Shown here piece after piece: positions 40,028 to 50,169 of a stretch of 64,000 nt of DNA. The translations under genes were made by a program, and so were the position numbers. This DNA comes from Kluyveromyces lactis (lineage: Eukaryota; Ascomycota; Saccharomycetes; Saccharomycetales; Saccharomycetaceae), in assembly GCF_000002515.2 (NCBI RefSeq), contig NC_006039.1:558001-622000 (forward strand), given 5' to 3'. Each line of letters opens with the position of its first letter. The stretch's first letter is position 1. The notes below the pieces were generated by a model. It saw only the letters and a list, made by a program, of their open reading frames with translations, had not been told where the DNA came from and made no database searches.

Positions 40028-40411
40028 AGTATGCGATCGGATCAATTGCATTCTACTCATTAATTTCAAAGAGATATTGCCTTTATTGAAACGGATGTTT
40101 CATTATGTGTACATAAAGTATAGATGTCAGGTTTTCAAATTTAGGCCACTCTATATAGTTGATTTAACGGGAATAATTTAGATAGAACCCAAATCTAGGA
40201 CCATAGATTTGACAATCGAGTCTGAAAGGGACAGAACAGTCGTGATTTCAAATAAATTTATACCACATCAGCTAAGTAAAGTAACTGGATCACTCGGGAA
40301 AATGAAAGCCTACTCTTTATCCAGTTATTTTTTGGAAGAAGATGCAAACAAATCATATCACTCTCATTATGGATACAACAAAAAAAAATAAAATGAACAA
40401 GACATTACAAA
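40028..40411. other. Convergent spacer RRP36/RDL2
   Basis: About 385 bases with A/T-rich 3' end signals. A 60-codon frame in it begins with TTG and is not credible. Nothing else is seen. Confidence 0.5.
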
Positions 40412-40834
40412 TCATTTCTTTGGTTGGGTCCTCTGCAGCCATTCATTGATCGAACCAGGCCATACTCCAGTCTTCTCATAACCATAAGATCTAGCTAGTT
40501 CTTCAGCTGCTTGAGCTCTAATCCCGGCAGCGCAAAAGAAAATCAACTCCTTATCCGCAGAAGGCTTTGGGATATGGAAAACCTTCTGAAATTCCTCATT
40601 GTCCAAACTCAACGCACCTGGTGCAGTCTTTAGAGGTAAATTGATAGCTGTAGGTAATGCAAATTCTTTCACTTCACTAGGTTCTCTCACATCGACTAGA
40701 ACCTTGTGCGGATCAGGCTTGGCAACTAATTTTTGAATGTCTTCAAATTGATAGATCTTGGCTGGTACAGTAGAAAACGTTCTGAAACCACCGACTTTAG
40801 CAGGAAACGATCCCTTGAAAGCACTTCTTAACAT
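40412..40834 (-). CDS. RDL2: Mitochondrial rhodanese-like thiosulfate sulfurtransferase
   Basis: Single-domain rhodanese that moves sulfane sulfur from thiosulfate. The 140-residue protein opens with a presequence lacking acidic residues (MLRSAFKGSFPAKVGGFRTF), matching the mitochondrial Rdl2 (Aim42) rather than cytosolic Rdl1. Rhodanese motifs seen are VLVDVREPSEV (45-55) and the active loop FFCAAGIRA, with the catalytic Cys at 101. A tandem partner without the presequence follows immediately. The same pair is adjacent in S. cerevisiae (YOR285W/YOR286W). Confidence 0.92.
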   Translation of the reverse strand: MLRSAFKGSFPAKVGGFRTFSTVPAKIYQFEDIQKLVAKPDPHKVLVDVREPSEVKEFALPTAINLPLKTAPGALSLDNEEFQKVFHIPKPSADKELIFFCAAGIRAQAAEELARSYGYEKTGVWPGSINEWLQRTQPKK

Positions 40835-41235
40835 GGTAAATAATCACAAACTTTGACTTACTTCTGAACTCCTTTTAAGACACCAAAGACTTGCCTTCAT
40901 TACTCTGCATTGTCAAATAATTCCCTTGTCCGTTCTCTATAACGGATAAAGCGGTCAAATTAATTTTTCAATATTAAATGTTCAAGATCAACACAGAAAT
41001 TGACAGAAAGAAGGAGAATTAAGGTTGAGAATGGAATTTTTCACTAGCACTTGACTTGGACCTTCTGTGAGTTATCCGAAGAGGCTGGAATATGGATTAT
41101 AAAACCGAAAACGTTATTTGCTGTTAGATTAATTGGTTTATGTATTCTTTATGTAGGAGCTTTTTGCAATTAAGGGCGAGCAACCTGTAAAAAAAAAAAA
41201 ACTGTGTGAAATCATAAGTCATTTGTCAACCAAAG
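40835..41235. other. Spacer RDL2/RDL1
   Basis: About 400 bases between tandem minus-strand genes, so it holds the RDL2 promoter and the RDL1 3' end. There is an A-run at 41190-41201. No gene is seen. Confidence 0.5.
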
Positions 41236-41709
41236 TTAGAGTTGGAGTTTGTCTCCGCCCTTGGCGACCCAGTCGTTTGTAGACCCAGAGTAAATGGAGG
41301 CGTTTGTGTAACCTTCTTCAACGGCTTTGCTTTGGGCACCCAGTGCCCTGCGACCAGCAGCACAGAAAAATACTAGTTCTTGATCCTTGGAAGGTTTAGG
41401 GAAACCGAATTTCCCTTTAAACTCTTCATCGCCATATGCTAGCGCATCAGGGGCGGACTTGTAAGGCATGTTCACAGAGCCTGGAATTTGAACAATGGCG
41501 AACTCTTCGGGCTCCCTGACATCAAGTAAAATAACGTTATCAGGTTTGGTCTTGATTAAGCTGACGATGTCATCAAAATCATAGTTCTTTCCCTCATTAA
41601 CGTGAGTCTCTTTTGGTTCAGTATTTGTCTGGTCGCCAGAAGTAACAGGCTGAGAGTCAGCAGTGTTTTCACCCTTCCAGGCGACATGAATCTTTTCCCA
41701 AATTCCCAT
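41236..41709 (-). CDS. RDL1: Rhodanese-like thiosulfate sulfurtransferase, cytosolic type
   Basis: Tandem paralog of the neighbouring RDL2. It has 157 residues, longer than S. cerevisiae Rdl1 (139) because of a polar linker at about residues 14-40 (ENTADSQPVTSGDQTNTEP) before the rhodanese fold. Family motifs are VILLDVREPEEF (59-70), the PSKDQELVFFCAAGRRA loop with catalytic Cys116, and the conserved KSAPDAL shared with RDL2. There is no obvious targeting sequence. Assignment of RDL1 against RDL2 rests on the missing presequence and the gene order. Confidence 0.88.
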   Translation of the reverse strand: MGIWEKIHVAWKGENTADSQPVTSGDQTNTEPKETHVNEGKNYDFDDIVSLIKTKPDNVILLDVREPEEFAIVQIPGSVNMPYKSAPDALAYGDEEFKGKFGFPKPSKDQELVFFCAAGRRALGAQSKAVEEGYTNASIYSGSTNDWVAKGGDKLQL

Positions 41710-41884
41710 AGCTATTTGTAGGTGCAGTCTGTATTCCGTGTTCCAACTCTTTAATGGCTTTTTTTACTTTGAAAGTGGTTGTTAAGTGAAAACGATTAGA
41801 AGACAGTTTATAAAATTTATATAGATGAATGAGACAAAAGTATTATCATTGAGACAAAGGTTTCTCGCAATGATAATATTTTTT

Positions 41885-42571
41885 TTATCTTAGCTGTAAG
41901 TCGCTGACGATAAACTCTCCGGATCCCAAATGCTGGGTATTACCGACTCGTCTTACCACATATGCTTTTTCATTCTTGATGTAGTCAATAATCGTGACGG
42001 AGGTATTGAAAACAATGATTTTATGGACATTGAGCTCCTTATAATCGAGTAGCTTTAATAGTTGTCTAATGCTGCCACCATGACTGACTATACCAATATT
42101 TTTGCTCGATTTATTTTCACTTACAATGTTTTCTAATACATTAGATAACCTTTGCTGGAACTCCTCCGCTGGTTCACCGAAGTCTCTAAAAGTTGGTTTT
42201 CCCATCGAATCAGCATATTCTTCAGCGTCCTTGAGGTACATTCCTTCTATAACCCCCATGCATCTTTCTCTAAGTTTATCAGTAGTAACCAATTTAGTTG
42301 GGGTGTTGAAATGTTCAAGAGCTGTGTTGATGGTTTGTTGGCAACGTTTCAAATCACTACTGTATATTTTATCAAATTTCAAATGTCTATCATTAGCCAA
42401 ATATTCCCCCAGTTTGGATGCTTGATCCTGTCCTGTTTCGTTCAGCTCGGTGTCCATATGACCTTGCAATATCTTCTTCAAATTTTCTTCAGTTTGACCA
42501 TGTCTAATGACAAACAGACGTAGCACGTTTTTATCGTTATTTGACTCATAGTACGGTATATCAGCGGTCAT
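41885..42571 (-). CDS. Broad-specificity phosphatase of the phosphoglycerate-mutase superfamily (YOR283W-like)
   Basis: Histidine phosphatase. The catalytic RHGQTEEN motif is at residues 23-30, with His24 the phospho-acceptor. The conserved acidic residue lies in ERCMGVIEG near 107, and the second histidine in IVSHGGSIRQLL near 163. The 228-residue length matches S. cerevisiae YOR283W (230), which is reported as a phosphatase of broad specificity rather than a mutase. The physiological substrate is unknown. It lies between the RDL pair and MRE11, with YOR genes on one side and a YMR gene on the other, as expected for an unduplicated order. Confidence 0.92.
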   Translation of the reverse strand: MTADIPYYESNNDKNVLRLFVIRHGQTEENLKKILQGHMDTELNETGQDQASKLGEYLANDRHLKFDKIYSSDLKRCQQTINTALEHFNTPTKLVTTDKLRERCMGVIEGMYLKDAEEYADSMGKPTFRDFGEPAEEFQQRLSNVLENIVSENKSSKNIGIVSHGGSIRQLLKLLDYKELNVHKIIVFNTSVTIIDYIKNEKAYVVRRVGNTQHLGSGEFIVSDLQLR

Positions 42572-42875
42572 TTTCGTCGATATATTTTAGAATGTTTATT
42601 TCAAGTAGGTACGGTTTGAGCTTGCTGTATTTCTATTCTTTTGATTCTTTGGCTTGTCATCACGTTAGTTGTAATTATTGTCTTAAACTTTGAACATCAT
42701 TTTGATATTTATCAGGAAAGCTAAGCAATTATAGAAATTGGTAGATGTACAGCAACATAAGGAACGATGATTCAGTGCATACGACTTGTTGATCAAAAGT
42801 CAGTTGAAAATCGTGGTGTAGTGATCTAGTTGCGGAGAGCTTCACTTTTTACGCTGCAGACGCCCCTTTACATTT
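42572..42875. promoter_or_regulatory. Divergent promoter YOR283W-like/MRE11
   Basis: About 300 bases shared by two divergent genes. I see no strong known motif. Confidence 0.4.
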
Positions 42876-44960
42876 ATGGAAGAACTCAATTCTTTACCAG
42901 CGGTTGATACGATTCGTATATTGATCACGACAGACAACCATGTTGGATATAACGAAAATGACACTATTACAGGTGATGATTCTTGGCAAACATTCCATGA
43001 GATAATGTCAATGGCCAAGGATTATAATGTTGATATGGTAATACAAGGCGGGGACTTGTTTCATGTTAATAAACCCTCTAAGAAATCGATGTATCAAGTT
43101 ATTAAATCGTTAAGGACCTACTGTATGGGGGATAAGCCATGCGAGCTAGAGCTACTCAGCGACCCAGCAGAATGCTTCAGATTTAGTGATTTCCCGAACG
43201 TGAACTATGAGGATCCAAACTTGAATATATCGATCCCAATGTTTAGCATTTCTGGAAATCATGATGATGCATCAGGAGATGGTTTGTTAAGTCCAATGGA
43301 CATTCTACAGGTCAGTGGCCTCGTAAATCACTTCGGTAAAGTGCCGGAAACAGACAATATTGAAATAACTCCGTTATTACTTAAGAAGGGAAATACCCGA
43401 TTGGCGTTGTATGGTCTCGCTAGTGTTAGGGATGAAAGACTATTTAGGACTTTTAAAGAGGGTAAAGTAAGATTCAACGTACCAGAGTCACAGGACGATG
43501 ATTGGTTCAATTTAATGTGCGTTCATCAGAATCATACTGGTCATACAAACACTGCATTTTTACCAGAGACATTTCTTCCTGACTTCCTCAATCTTGTAAT
43601 CTGGGGTCATGAGCATGAATGTATACCACATCTTGTTCACAATCCAATCAAGGGGTTCGACATATTACAAGCTGGCTCGAGTGTAGCTACATCCTTGTGT
43701 GATGCTGAAACTAAACCCAAACATGTTTTTTTGTTAGAAATATCGAAAGGCTCGAAACCCTCACTAGTACCAATTCCGTTGAAGACAGTTCGGCCATTCA
43801 TTATGAAAGATATATCTTTGAGAGATTTCCCCCAGTTAAAACCTCTTGATAAAGATTCAATCAATGAGTTTCTTTATAGTAAGATCGAGGAAATGATTAA
43901 AGAGGCATTAGAAAAAGATACAAATATAACTGCGTCTGAAGTGGACACGGAAGGTGTTTTACCTCTAGTGAGGCTTAGAGTTAATTATAGTGGTGACATT
44001 GGCTCACAAGTCGATTACCAGGTTGAAAATCCCAGAAGATTCAGCAACAGATTTGTGGGAAGGGTCGCAAATGCTAATAATGTCGTTCAATTCTACAAAA
44101 AGAAAACCCCTTCGGCTTCCACCAGAAAGAAAATAAAATTCGACCCATCTGACACAGCTCTGTTAAGCGAACAAGAAGATGGTGATCTACAGGTGCAAAC
44201 ATTAGTTAATGACTTTTTGAACAAGATGAAACTCTCTCTTTTACCTGAACTTGGTTTGAATGAAGCTATCCGTCAATTTGTCGATAAGGATGACAAAAAC
44301 GCATTGAAACTGTTCATTGACACTGAGATTTCTCACGAAGTGGATATCTTAGCACAAAACAAGGATGTGGTGAACACAGAAGATGTAACTAATTTGAAAC
44401 GACTCTTAAAGGAAGTAAAGAGCACAAATAATACAACTACCACAAATTCGTATACCTCCAGCAGATCCAAAACATCAAAAATATTGCCTTCACTAAGTAT
44501 AGTACATTCCGAAGATGACGAAAACTACAGCCACTCTGATGACTCAATGGCAACCAATGAGACCAGAAAGAAAAATATGCGTTCCAGAAAAACTGCAGAT
44601 ACAGCAAGCAATAATGGATTGCCGGCACCCAGAAGAACAAGAAGTGTCAGAAAGCGAACTCATGTAGATTCGGATAATGAAATTGATTCCTCTCAGAGTG
44701 AAGTAGATGAAGACAAAAGTGCTAAAAATGTGGAAAGTAATGGCAGTGATGATGTTGAATTCCTAGATGAACCTACTTCGCCAACAATCCGGAAGATAGC
44801 AAGTGACGAAAACGAGGAACTAGCAAAGAGTGCTACAAGAAATAAATCCACAACCAAATCGAGGCAACAAGCTAAGGCAAAAAGTAACCAGAGGTCAAAA
44901 AGCACACGCACCCCTAAAACTGATGCCCTTAGCGAATTGTTGGCAAGAAGGTCCAAATGA
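42876..44960 (+). CDS. MRE11: Mre11 nuclease of the MRX DNA-repair complex
   Basis: Manganese-dependent nuclease that, with Rad50 and Xrs2, senses and resects DNA double-strand breaks, removes Spo11 and supports telomere maintenance. The 694-residue length is close to S. cerevisiae Mre11 (692). Phosphodiesterase motifs appear in order: TDNHVGY with Asp20 and His22, [11 protein letters not shown] with Asp60, GNHDDASG with Asn128, His129 and Asp130, VHQNHTGH near 215, and WGHEHEC near 243. The capping domain follows. The C-terminal 200 residues are polar with basic patches ([29 protein letters not shown]), corresponding to the DNA-binding tail. The nuclease site looks intact. Confidence 0.97.
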   Translation: MEELNSLPAVDTIRILITTDNHVGYNENDTITGDDSWQTFHEIMSMAKDYNVDMVIQGGDLFHVNKPSKKSMYQVIKSLRTYCMGDKPCELELLSDPAECFRFSDFPNVNYEDPNLNISIPMFSISGNHDDASGDGLLSPMDILQVSGLVNHFGKVPETDNIEITPLLLKKGNTRLALYGLASVRDERLFRTFKEGKVRFNVPESQDDDWFNLMCVHQNHTGHTNTAFLPETFLPDFLNLVIWGHEHECIPHLVHNPIKGFDILQAGSSVATSLCDAETKPKHVFLLEISKGSKPSLVPIPLKTVRPFIMKDISLRDFPQLKPLDKDSINEFLYSKIEEMIKEALEKDTNITASEVDTEGVLPLVRLRVNYSGDIGSQVDYQVENPRRFSNRFVGRVANANNVVQFYKKKTPSASTRKKIKFDPSDTALLSEQEDGDLQVQTLVNDFLNKMKLSLLPELGLNEAIRQFVDKDDKNALKLFIDTEISHEVDILAQNKDVVNTEDVTNLKRLLKEVKSTNNTTTTNSYTSSRSKTSKILPSLSIVHSEDDENYSHSDDSMATNETRKKNMRSRKTADTASNNGLPAPRRTRSVRKRTHVDSDNEIDSSQSEVDEDKSAKNVESNGSDDVEFLDEPTSPTIRKIASDENEELAKSATRNKSTTKSRQQAKAKSNQRSKSTRTPKTDALSELLARRSK

Positions 44961-45324
44961 TCAATTCATGAGAAAGACAATAAAAGTATTGTACGTGTAT
45001 CAATATAATATTCACAACATTTTAATTCGCATTTAAGCACTTCATAAGCCATTAAATAAAATACCAGTTTGCTGTATGCATCATTCATGTGAATTTTGGC
45101 TCTCTGTATATCTGACAACACCGACATTTTCTTCCAATTGTTTAGTTTATGCCAGAGCCACTCTCCAGACAAAATTGTGAATGGTGTCTATTTTTTTTTT
45201 TTAAGTTTTAAATTTATAATAGCATGAAGGCATCAGTATTTCATACTAAACTGAGCCAACCGGTGAGAATAAACCTACACATAAGATTACTTGACAGCTT
45301 CTGCAGCACCACAATCTAACCATA
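44961..45324. other. Spacer MRE11/PLP2 with a possible small ORF
   Basis: About 360 bases. A minus-strand ATG frame at 44966-45127 (53 codons, starting MSVLSDIQRAKIHM in a good A-rich context) overlaps much of it. I know no homolog, so it is not annotated as a gene. A T-run at 45191-45202 lies closer to PLP2. Confidence 0.35.
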
Positions 45325-46182
45325 ATGCAAAATGAGCCTATGTTTCAAGTGCAAGTCGATGAGACAGAAGATACCGAGTGGAACGATATCTTAAGAGCTC
45401 ACGGTGTAATTCCAGAAAGACCACCATCACCAACTGCGCAGCTAGAAGAAGCGTTAGAAGAAGCATTGGCAAAGCAACATGAAAATAGACTAGACGGCAA
45501 GGATCTATCAGATTTGGAGGATTTGGAAGATGAAGAAGATGAGGAATTTCTACAATTTTATAAACAGAAACGTCTCAATGAGATCAAGAAATTACAGGAA
45601 AAGGCAAAATTTGGTTCAGTATATCCAATCAGCAAACCTGATTACAACAGAGAGATCACAGAATGCAGTAAAGGCACTAAAAAATCACAATATGTTGATG
45701 ATGGTTCTTCAGAGTTTGAAGGAGGGGTTTATGTGTTTGTTCATTTAACTTGTCAAGCCAAACTTGAAAGTAGGTTATTATCTAGTATCTTTGAGAAAGC
45801 AGCAGCCAAATTCCCCCAAATCAAATTCGTGGAAATTCCTGGTAATAGAGCAATAGAGAATTATCCAGATAACAACTGTCCGACTTTGATTGTTTATTAC
45901 AAAGGTGATGTCGTAAAACATTTGGTTACACTACTCGAACTTGGTGGAAAAGATACTAAATTGGAAGATTTTGAAAGACTTATGGTTGATATTGGTGCAG
46001 TAGACGAGAAAGATGGTAGATTGCTAATGAACCACGAAGATGATTATACTAAACAAGAAAAGAAACAGAGATACGGTCATAACAGTATAAGATCAGGTAT
46101 CAAAGGCAAATTTAATGTTGGTGTTGGTAGAAATGGCCGCAACGGTGCAGATGATGATGATGATGATGATTTCTTCGATTAG
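45325..46182 (+). CDS. PLP2: Phosducin-like protein Plp2
   Basis: Essential phosducin-like cofactor of the CCT/TRiC chaperonin, needed for actin and tubulin folding. The 285-residue protein is one short of S. cerevisiae Plp2 (286). The helical N-terminus includes TEWNDILRAHGVIPERPPSP, and an acidic stretch (DLSDLEDLEDEEDEEFLQF) lies near 60-75. The thioredoxin-like domain runs from about 130 to 235 (VYVFVHLTCQAKLESRLL, CPTLIVYYKGD). The C-terminus ends in an aspartate run from GAT repeats. In S. cerevisiae it is YOR281C, next to FSH3. Confidence 0.95.
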   Translation: MQNEPMFQVQVDETEDTEWNDILRAHGVIPERPPSPTAQLEEALEEALAKQHENRLDGKDLSDLEDLEDEEDEEFLQFYKQKRLNEIKKLQEKAKFGSVYPISKPDYNREITECSKGTKKSQYVDDGSSEFEGGVYVFVHLTCQAKLESRLLSSIFEKAAAKFPQIKFVEIPGNRAIENYPDNNCPTLIVYYKGDVVKHLVTLLELGGKDTKLEDFERLMVDIGAVDEKDGRLLMNHEDDYTKQEKKQRYGHNSIRSGIKGKFNVGVGRNGRNGADDDDDDDFFD

Positions 46183-46343
46183 ATAGAATACTATATATAT
46201 ATGGGTCTGTATATTGAAAAAAAAGATATAAAGGCAATAATAACACGTCGATTGGTGTGATGTTATTTGGGTTTCTTTTCTGACATATATATACGGAAGC
46301 CACCTAGTAAACCAATTTAGGAGTTTTTCTTCTTTTAACATAT

Positions 46344-47684
46344 TCAACGAATAATGTAGAAAAGTAGATATGCTTGTTGTTCCAATACTTGCTCTTCCGT
46401 TACTGAAGTGACAACAGAATCATTGAATTTAAACCATTGTCCATCTTCAGTTTTACTCACCGTGGTATAATGACCTTGATCAACCGTCCCCTGATGGGAG
46501 ACTACATTTAGTAGATCATATGCAATATTAGGAATATATTCATCTTCAATCTGGAATAAATGGGGTTTTAGATTTAAATGCAATGGAAACTGTACTCTAT
46601 CATTTAATTTTGCGCTTTGACCGTTGAGTTGATGTTCGAATCTTTTCAACTGTATAACTAATACGTTAGGAGCCTTATGCAACGTTAACTGTTTCACCAC
46701 ACCCTGGTTCTGTTTACAGCTTTGGCATTCGTAGTGAAAATCGGTTAATGTTTCCTCTCTTTGGAAGTGATCTAAGCAATCTTCTAATTTAGGGTTATTT
46801 TTGATCTCTAAGGAAAGGTCCATGATTGGATCTATTGTGGTCTTTGAGAATCCACACTGAGAACACTGTAAAGTGTTTTTAAGATATCCTTGGAAGATTC
46901 GATGCGTGATACATTGACAATCAGGGGCCTTTGACGATCCGAATACTCGTGCATGATCCGTATGCAGTTGGTTCAATAAGAACTGCCAGTACTCATGTGC
47001 ATCCTGTTGTGACGAGCCAACAAGATGATGATTGATATGCCATGATGCAGATAAAAGGTTTACAAAGCCTTTGCTAACGGAGGAAGACTTCCCTGTCCCA
47101 GGTCCATTCCCGTAAAAGTCACAAGCAATTTCATCCAATGCACAAGAGACGCACTTGGTTCCTGATTTAATGTCACAATTGTTGCAATGCTTATGAGATA
47201 ACAGGTCCTCGACAAAGTATGGATTATGTATGATGGTTTGAATGATACTACTCATGAAACAGGTGGATCCCATGTTCACCAAACCTTGTAATCCATCTCT
47301 GTGTAAGCTAGCTGGTAGCTCGGTCTTTTCCATTACAGTATCCCATTGGCTAGCCGGAATTTCAGCGACCAGATCAGCCATGAAATCACCACATCTGAAA
47401 CAGAACACTAGACCATTTGATGAATTAACCCCAAAGATGTGTCCCAATTTTTGAGAATGATCCAAGAAATGGTTGTTATTCCAGCACCCGCAAAATCCGC
47501 ATTGCAAGCAAATGAAAGTCGATCCACAGCTAATTTCACCACAATCCATACATCTCATGGTTCTCATAGTTCTATTCTTGAAGTCTGCGTGGCGAAGCAG
47601 ATATCGTACCGTTTCGCATTCTTTCAACACTGCGTCACCAAGCTTTTGGTTAGAAACCACTTGATTCATATGCGGACAAACCAT
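46344..47684 (-). CDS. UBP8: SAGA deubiquitinase Ubp8
   Basis: Ubiquitin protease of the SAGA DUB module that removes ubiquitin from histone H2B. It has 446 residues against 471 in S. cerevisiae. The N-terminal ZnF-UBP domain (residues 1-105) has the Cys/His ligands CPHM, CMDCGEISCG, CLQCGFCGC, HSQKLGH and CFRCG, and it is the part that binds Sgf11, Sus1 and Sgf73. The USP domain opens LVNMGSTCFMSS with catalytic Cys142 and ends with GHY His405 and Asn421-Asp422. The two structural zinc sites are present (CNNCDIKSGTKC, CSQCG/CQSC). The catalytic set looks complete. Confidence 0.96.
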   Translation of the reverse strand: MVCPHMNQVVSNQKLGDAVLKECETVRYLLRHADFKNRTMRTMRCMDCGEISCGSTFICLQCGFCGCWNNNHFLDHSQKLGHIFGVNSSNGLVFCFRCGDFMADLVAEIPASQWDTVMEKTELPASLHRDGLQGLVNMGSTCFMSSIIQTIIHNPYFVEDLLSHKHCNNCDIKSGTKCVSCALDEIACDFYGNGPGTGKSSSVSKGFVNLLSASWHINHHLVGSSQQDAHEYWQFLLNQLHTDHARVFGSSKAPDCQCITHRIFQGYLKNTLQCSQCGFSKTTIDPIMDLSLEIKNNPKLEDCLDHFQREETLTDFHYECQSCKQNQGVVKQLTLHKAPNVLVIQLKRFEHQLNGQSAKLNDRVQFPLHLNLKPHLFQIEDEYIPNIAYDLLNVVSHQGTVDQGHYTTVSKTEDGQWFKFNDSVVTSVTEEQVLEQQAYLLFYIIR

Positions 47685-48429
47685 AACTAATAAAAAAAAT
47701 TTTGGCCAAGCACACGCACGAGCACTGAGAAATTTCAGAAAAATATCTAGCTGAAGTTCCCTGCTCGAGCTAGAGGATGACTAAGGCACAAAGACTTTGC
47801 TCCGTTTCCCCAAAAATTGTAACTGAATCTGATTACTAGATCATCATCTGTTAGAGTGCGAATTTCATATAATGAAAAGTTAAACAGAAAAAACTTGATC
47901 CAGAATCAAGCAAAAAAATGAAAAAGCGAAAAATAAAAGGAAGAAATGATACATAAGTAAACGGTAGATAGTATATACTTGTGGGAGCTCAGTGTGGTCA
48001 TATACAGACTACTATCAGCCGGGGTGTTTGTAACCATACAGGCAAATGAGTGGAGGTGTCTACAGGATCTCTTATATATTATTAGTTTTATTTTTTATGA
48101 GTATCAAAATTAGCATGTATCCCGTAGTCATCCTTATGTAGTCATTTTGTACTCTTTCTCTCGAGAGGTACCTGGAAAAACCAGCTGCGTACGAAGATTT
48201 CTAGGAGATAATCCGATTCGCAGAGAAAGAGAGAGAGGGAGAGGGAGCTCATCGCAAGGAAAATTTAAAAAAAAAAAAAGTTCATCAACGTTTTCCAATT
48301 CTGTTCCAGTATTCTGAAGGGGAGTAGTATATGGGTAGGTATTTATGTCCGGTTTCTATTATTAGTGGATTTGGATTTAACACCGCTTCAGGCTGTGAGG
48401 TAGATAAACAGTTCTAGGGTTTTTAAAAA
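47685..48429. promoter_or_regulatory. Divergent spacer UBP8/FSH2-like, with GA-rich tract and PAC motif
   Basis: About 745 bases without a gene. An almost pure GAGA purine tract lies at 48221-48247, directly followed by CTCATCGC (PAC complement) at 48248-48255 and an A-rich GGAAAATTTAAA stretch resembling RRPE. These are about 175-210 bases before the downstream hydrolase ATG. A PAC/RRPE pair here is unexpected, since neither neighbour is a ribosome-biogenesis gene. Confidence 0.45.
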
Positions 48430-49086
48430 ATGTCTAAGAAAGTATTGATGTTGCATGGGCTTGCCCAGTCTGGTCCTTATTTTGAATCGAAAACGAAAGG
48501 TTTTCGTCGGGTCTTAGAACCACTTGGATATGAGTTCTTCTACCCTACAGCACCAATTAATTTATCACCAGCAGATCTTCCTAGCGATGTTGCAGATATC
48601 GGCGCTGCTTCTGGGGATGACTATCACGCGTGGCTTCAACCGGATCCGTTGCATGGGGAGTACAGATTGCCCGACGTGACTTTGAAATTCTTGAAAGAGT
48701 ACGTTGTCGAAAATGGACCATTTGATGGTATCTGTGGGTTTAGTCAAGGTGCAGGTGTCACTGGATATTTGATGACGGATTTCAATAACCTTTTAGGCCT
48801 CACGGAGGAACAACAGCCTGCTATTAAATTTTTCATTGCATTCTCCGGATTTAGGTTCAGACCTGAGATTTATCAAGAGCAGTACATCCAACATCCTATC
48901 ACTGTAAGGTCATTGCATGTTCAAGGTCAGTTAGATACCGTTACGGAATCATCCCAGGTGAAAGGATTGTATACCTCATGTAAAGAAGGAACGAGTACGT
49001 TTTTAGAACATTCTGGTGGTCATTTTGTGCCTAATTCGAAGGGTTTTGTATTGAAGATCGCTGACTGGTTACAAAACTCTGAATAG
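48430..49086 (+). CDS. FSH2: FSH-family serine hydrolase, first of a tandem pair
   Basis: Alpha/beta hydrolase of the FSH1 family (related to the human tumour suppressor OVCA2); substrates are not settled. The 218-residue protein has the opening MSKKVLMLHGLAQSGPYF. The nucleophile elbow is GFSQGAG with Ser105, the acid lies in LHVQGQLDTV near 164, and the histidine in HSGGHFVPN near 199. Length and sequence fit S. cerevisiae Fsh2 (YMR222C, 223 residues). A longer paralog follows in the same orientation 297 bases on. UBP8 (YMR223W), the S. cerevisiae neighbour of FSH2, is also next door. Confidence 0.85.
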   Translation: MSKKVLMLHGLAQSGPYFESKTKGFRRVLEPLGYEFFYPTAPINLSPADLPSDVADIGAASGDDYHAWLQPDPLHGEYRLPDVTLKFLKEYVVENGPFDGICGFSQGAGVTGYLMTDFNNLLGLTEEQQPAIKFFIAFSGFRFRPEIYQEQYIQHPITVRSLHVQGQLDTVTESSQVKGLYTSCKEGTSTFLEHSGGHFVPNSKGFVLKIADWLQNSE

Positions 49087-49383
49087 AAAAATAGTTTCCA
49101 CCAGCTTCATTTGCATGATAAAATGATGATAGATTCTAACGTCTCCATTGACCTGTATTTATGAATCCTTTTTTTTTTTTTTCATTGTCTGCCCTTCCGC
49201 TCTAACTAAGGCTGTAGTTTTCAATATGAAAAGTTGATCTTTACAGCACTTCGAACAAAAAGTTACCTGCAACCGTATACATGCAATGAACACAAATATA
49301 GCTTATTACATAACTCAGTGCATCTTTAAAGTAGACCATTCTGCATTTGGAATCACAGAACGTTACGAACATCAATTTGCAAA

Positions 49384-50169
49384 ATGAGCACCTCCAAGAA
49401 AGTGTTGATGTTACATGGATACTCCCAATCCGATGTCATATTCAGAGCTAAGACAGCAGGGATGAGGAAACAGCTACAGAAAAAGGGATATGAACTCATC
49501 TACCCCTGTGGACCTTACAAGCTTCATTCCAAAGACTTCAATGATTCAGAAGTGGACTTGAGAGATTCAGAGAAATCTACTGGCATGTATGGCTGGTTCT
49601 TGAAGGATCCAGAAACTCATAGCTACACGCTAGAACCAGAACTGTTAGAATATCTGGCACAATATATTAAAGAAAACGGTCCCTTTGATGGAATTGGTGG
49701 ATTCAGTCAAGGTGCTGGACTAGCAGGGTATCTATCCACTGATTTATGGTCCATTCTGCCGCTAAACAAGGAGGAACAACCGCCTTTCAAATTCGCTATG
49801 TACTTCTCCGGTTTCAAATTCGAACCAGAACAGTTCCAAGCTCCGTACGAGACACATCCAATCCAATTAAAAACTCTACATATTGTGGGGGAACTAGATT
49901 CCCTCGTTACTGAAGAAAGGTCAATGAAGTTGTTCGAAGCGTGTGATCCTTCAACACGCACTATGGTAAAGCATTCCGGTGGTCACTACATTCCTAATAC
50001 TAAACCGTTTATCAATATGATTTTGAGTTGGCTGCATGCACAAGCAGATGAAAATTTAAGGGAACTTTCGGGTTCTGAAGAATCTGCTATGAAAAACACC
50101 GTTAACAACTCCGATCCACAATTGGACGATGATTTATTAGATATGATTGACTCTTTCGGTAAGATCTAG
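49384..50169 (+). CDS. FSH3: FSH-family serine hydrolase, second of a tandem pair
   Basis: Paralog of the preceding gene, with 261 residues. The catalytic set is the same: GGFSQGAG with Ser108, LHIVGELDSLV with the acid near 169, and HSGGHYIPN with the histidine near 202. A C-terminal extension of about 45 polar residues (SGSEESAMKNTVNNSD) is absent from the first copy. The extension and total length match S. cerevisiae Fsh3 (YOR280C, 266 residues). Both hydrolases look intact. Their adjacency here bears on how FSH2 and FSH3 arose in S. cerevisiae (see findings). Confidence 0.85.
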   Translation: MSTSKKVLMLHGYSQSDVIFRAKTAGMRKQLQKKGYELIYPCGPYKLHSKDFNDSEVDLRDSEKSTGMYGWFLKDPETHSYTLEPELLEYLAQYIKENGPFDGIGGFSQGAGLAGYLSTDLWSILPLNKEEQPPFKFAMYFSGFKFEPEQFQAPYETHPIQLKTLHIVGELDSLVTEERSMKLFEACDPSTRTMVKHSGGHYIPNTKPFINMILSWLHAQADENLRELSGSEESAMKNTVNNSDPQLDDDLLDMIDSFGKI

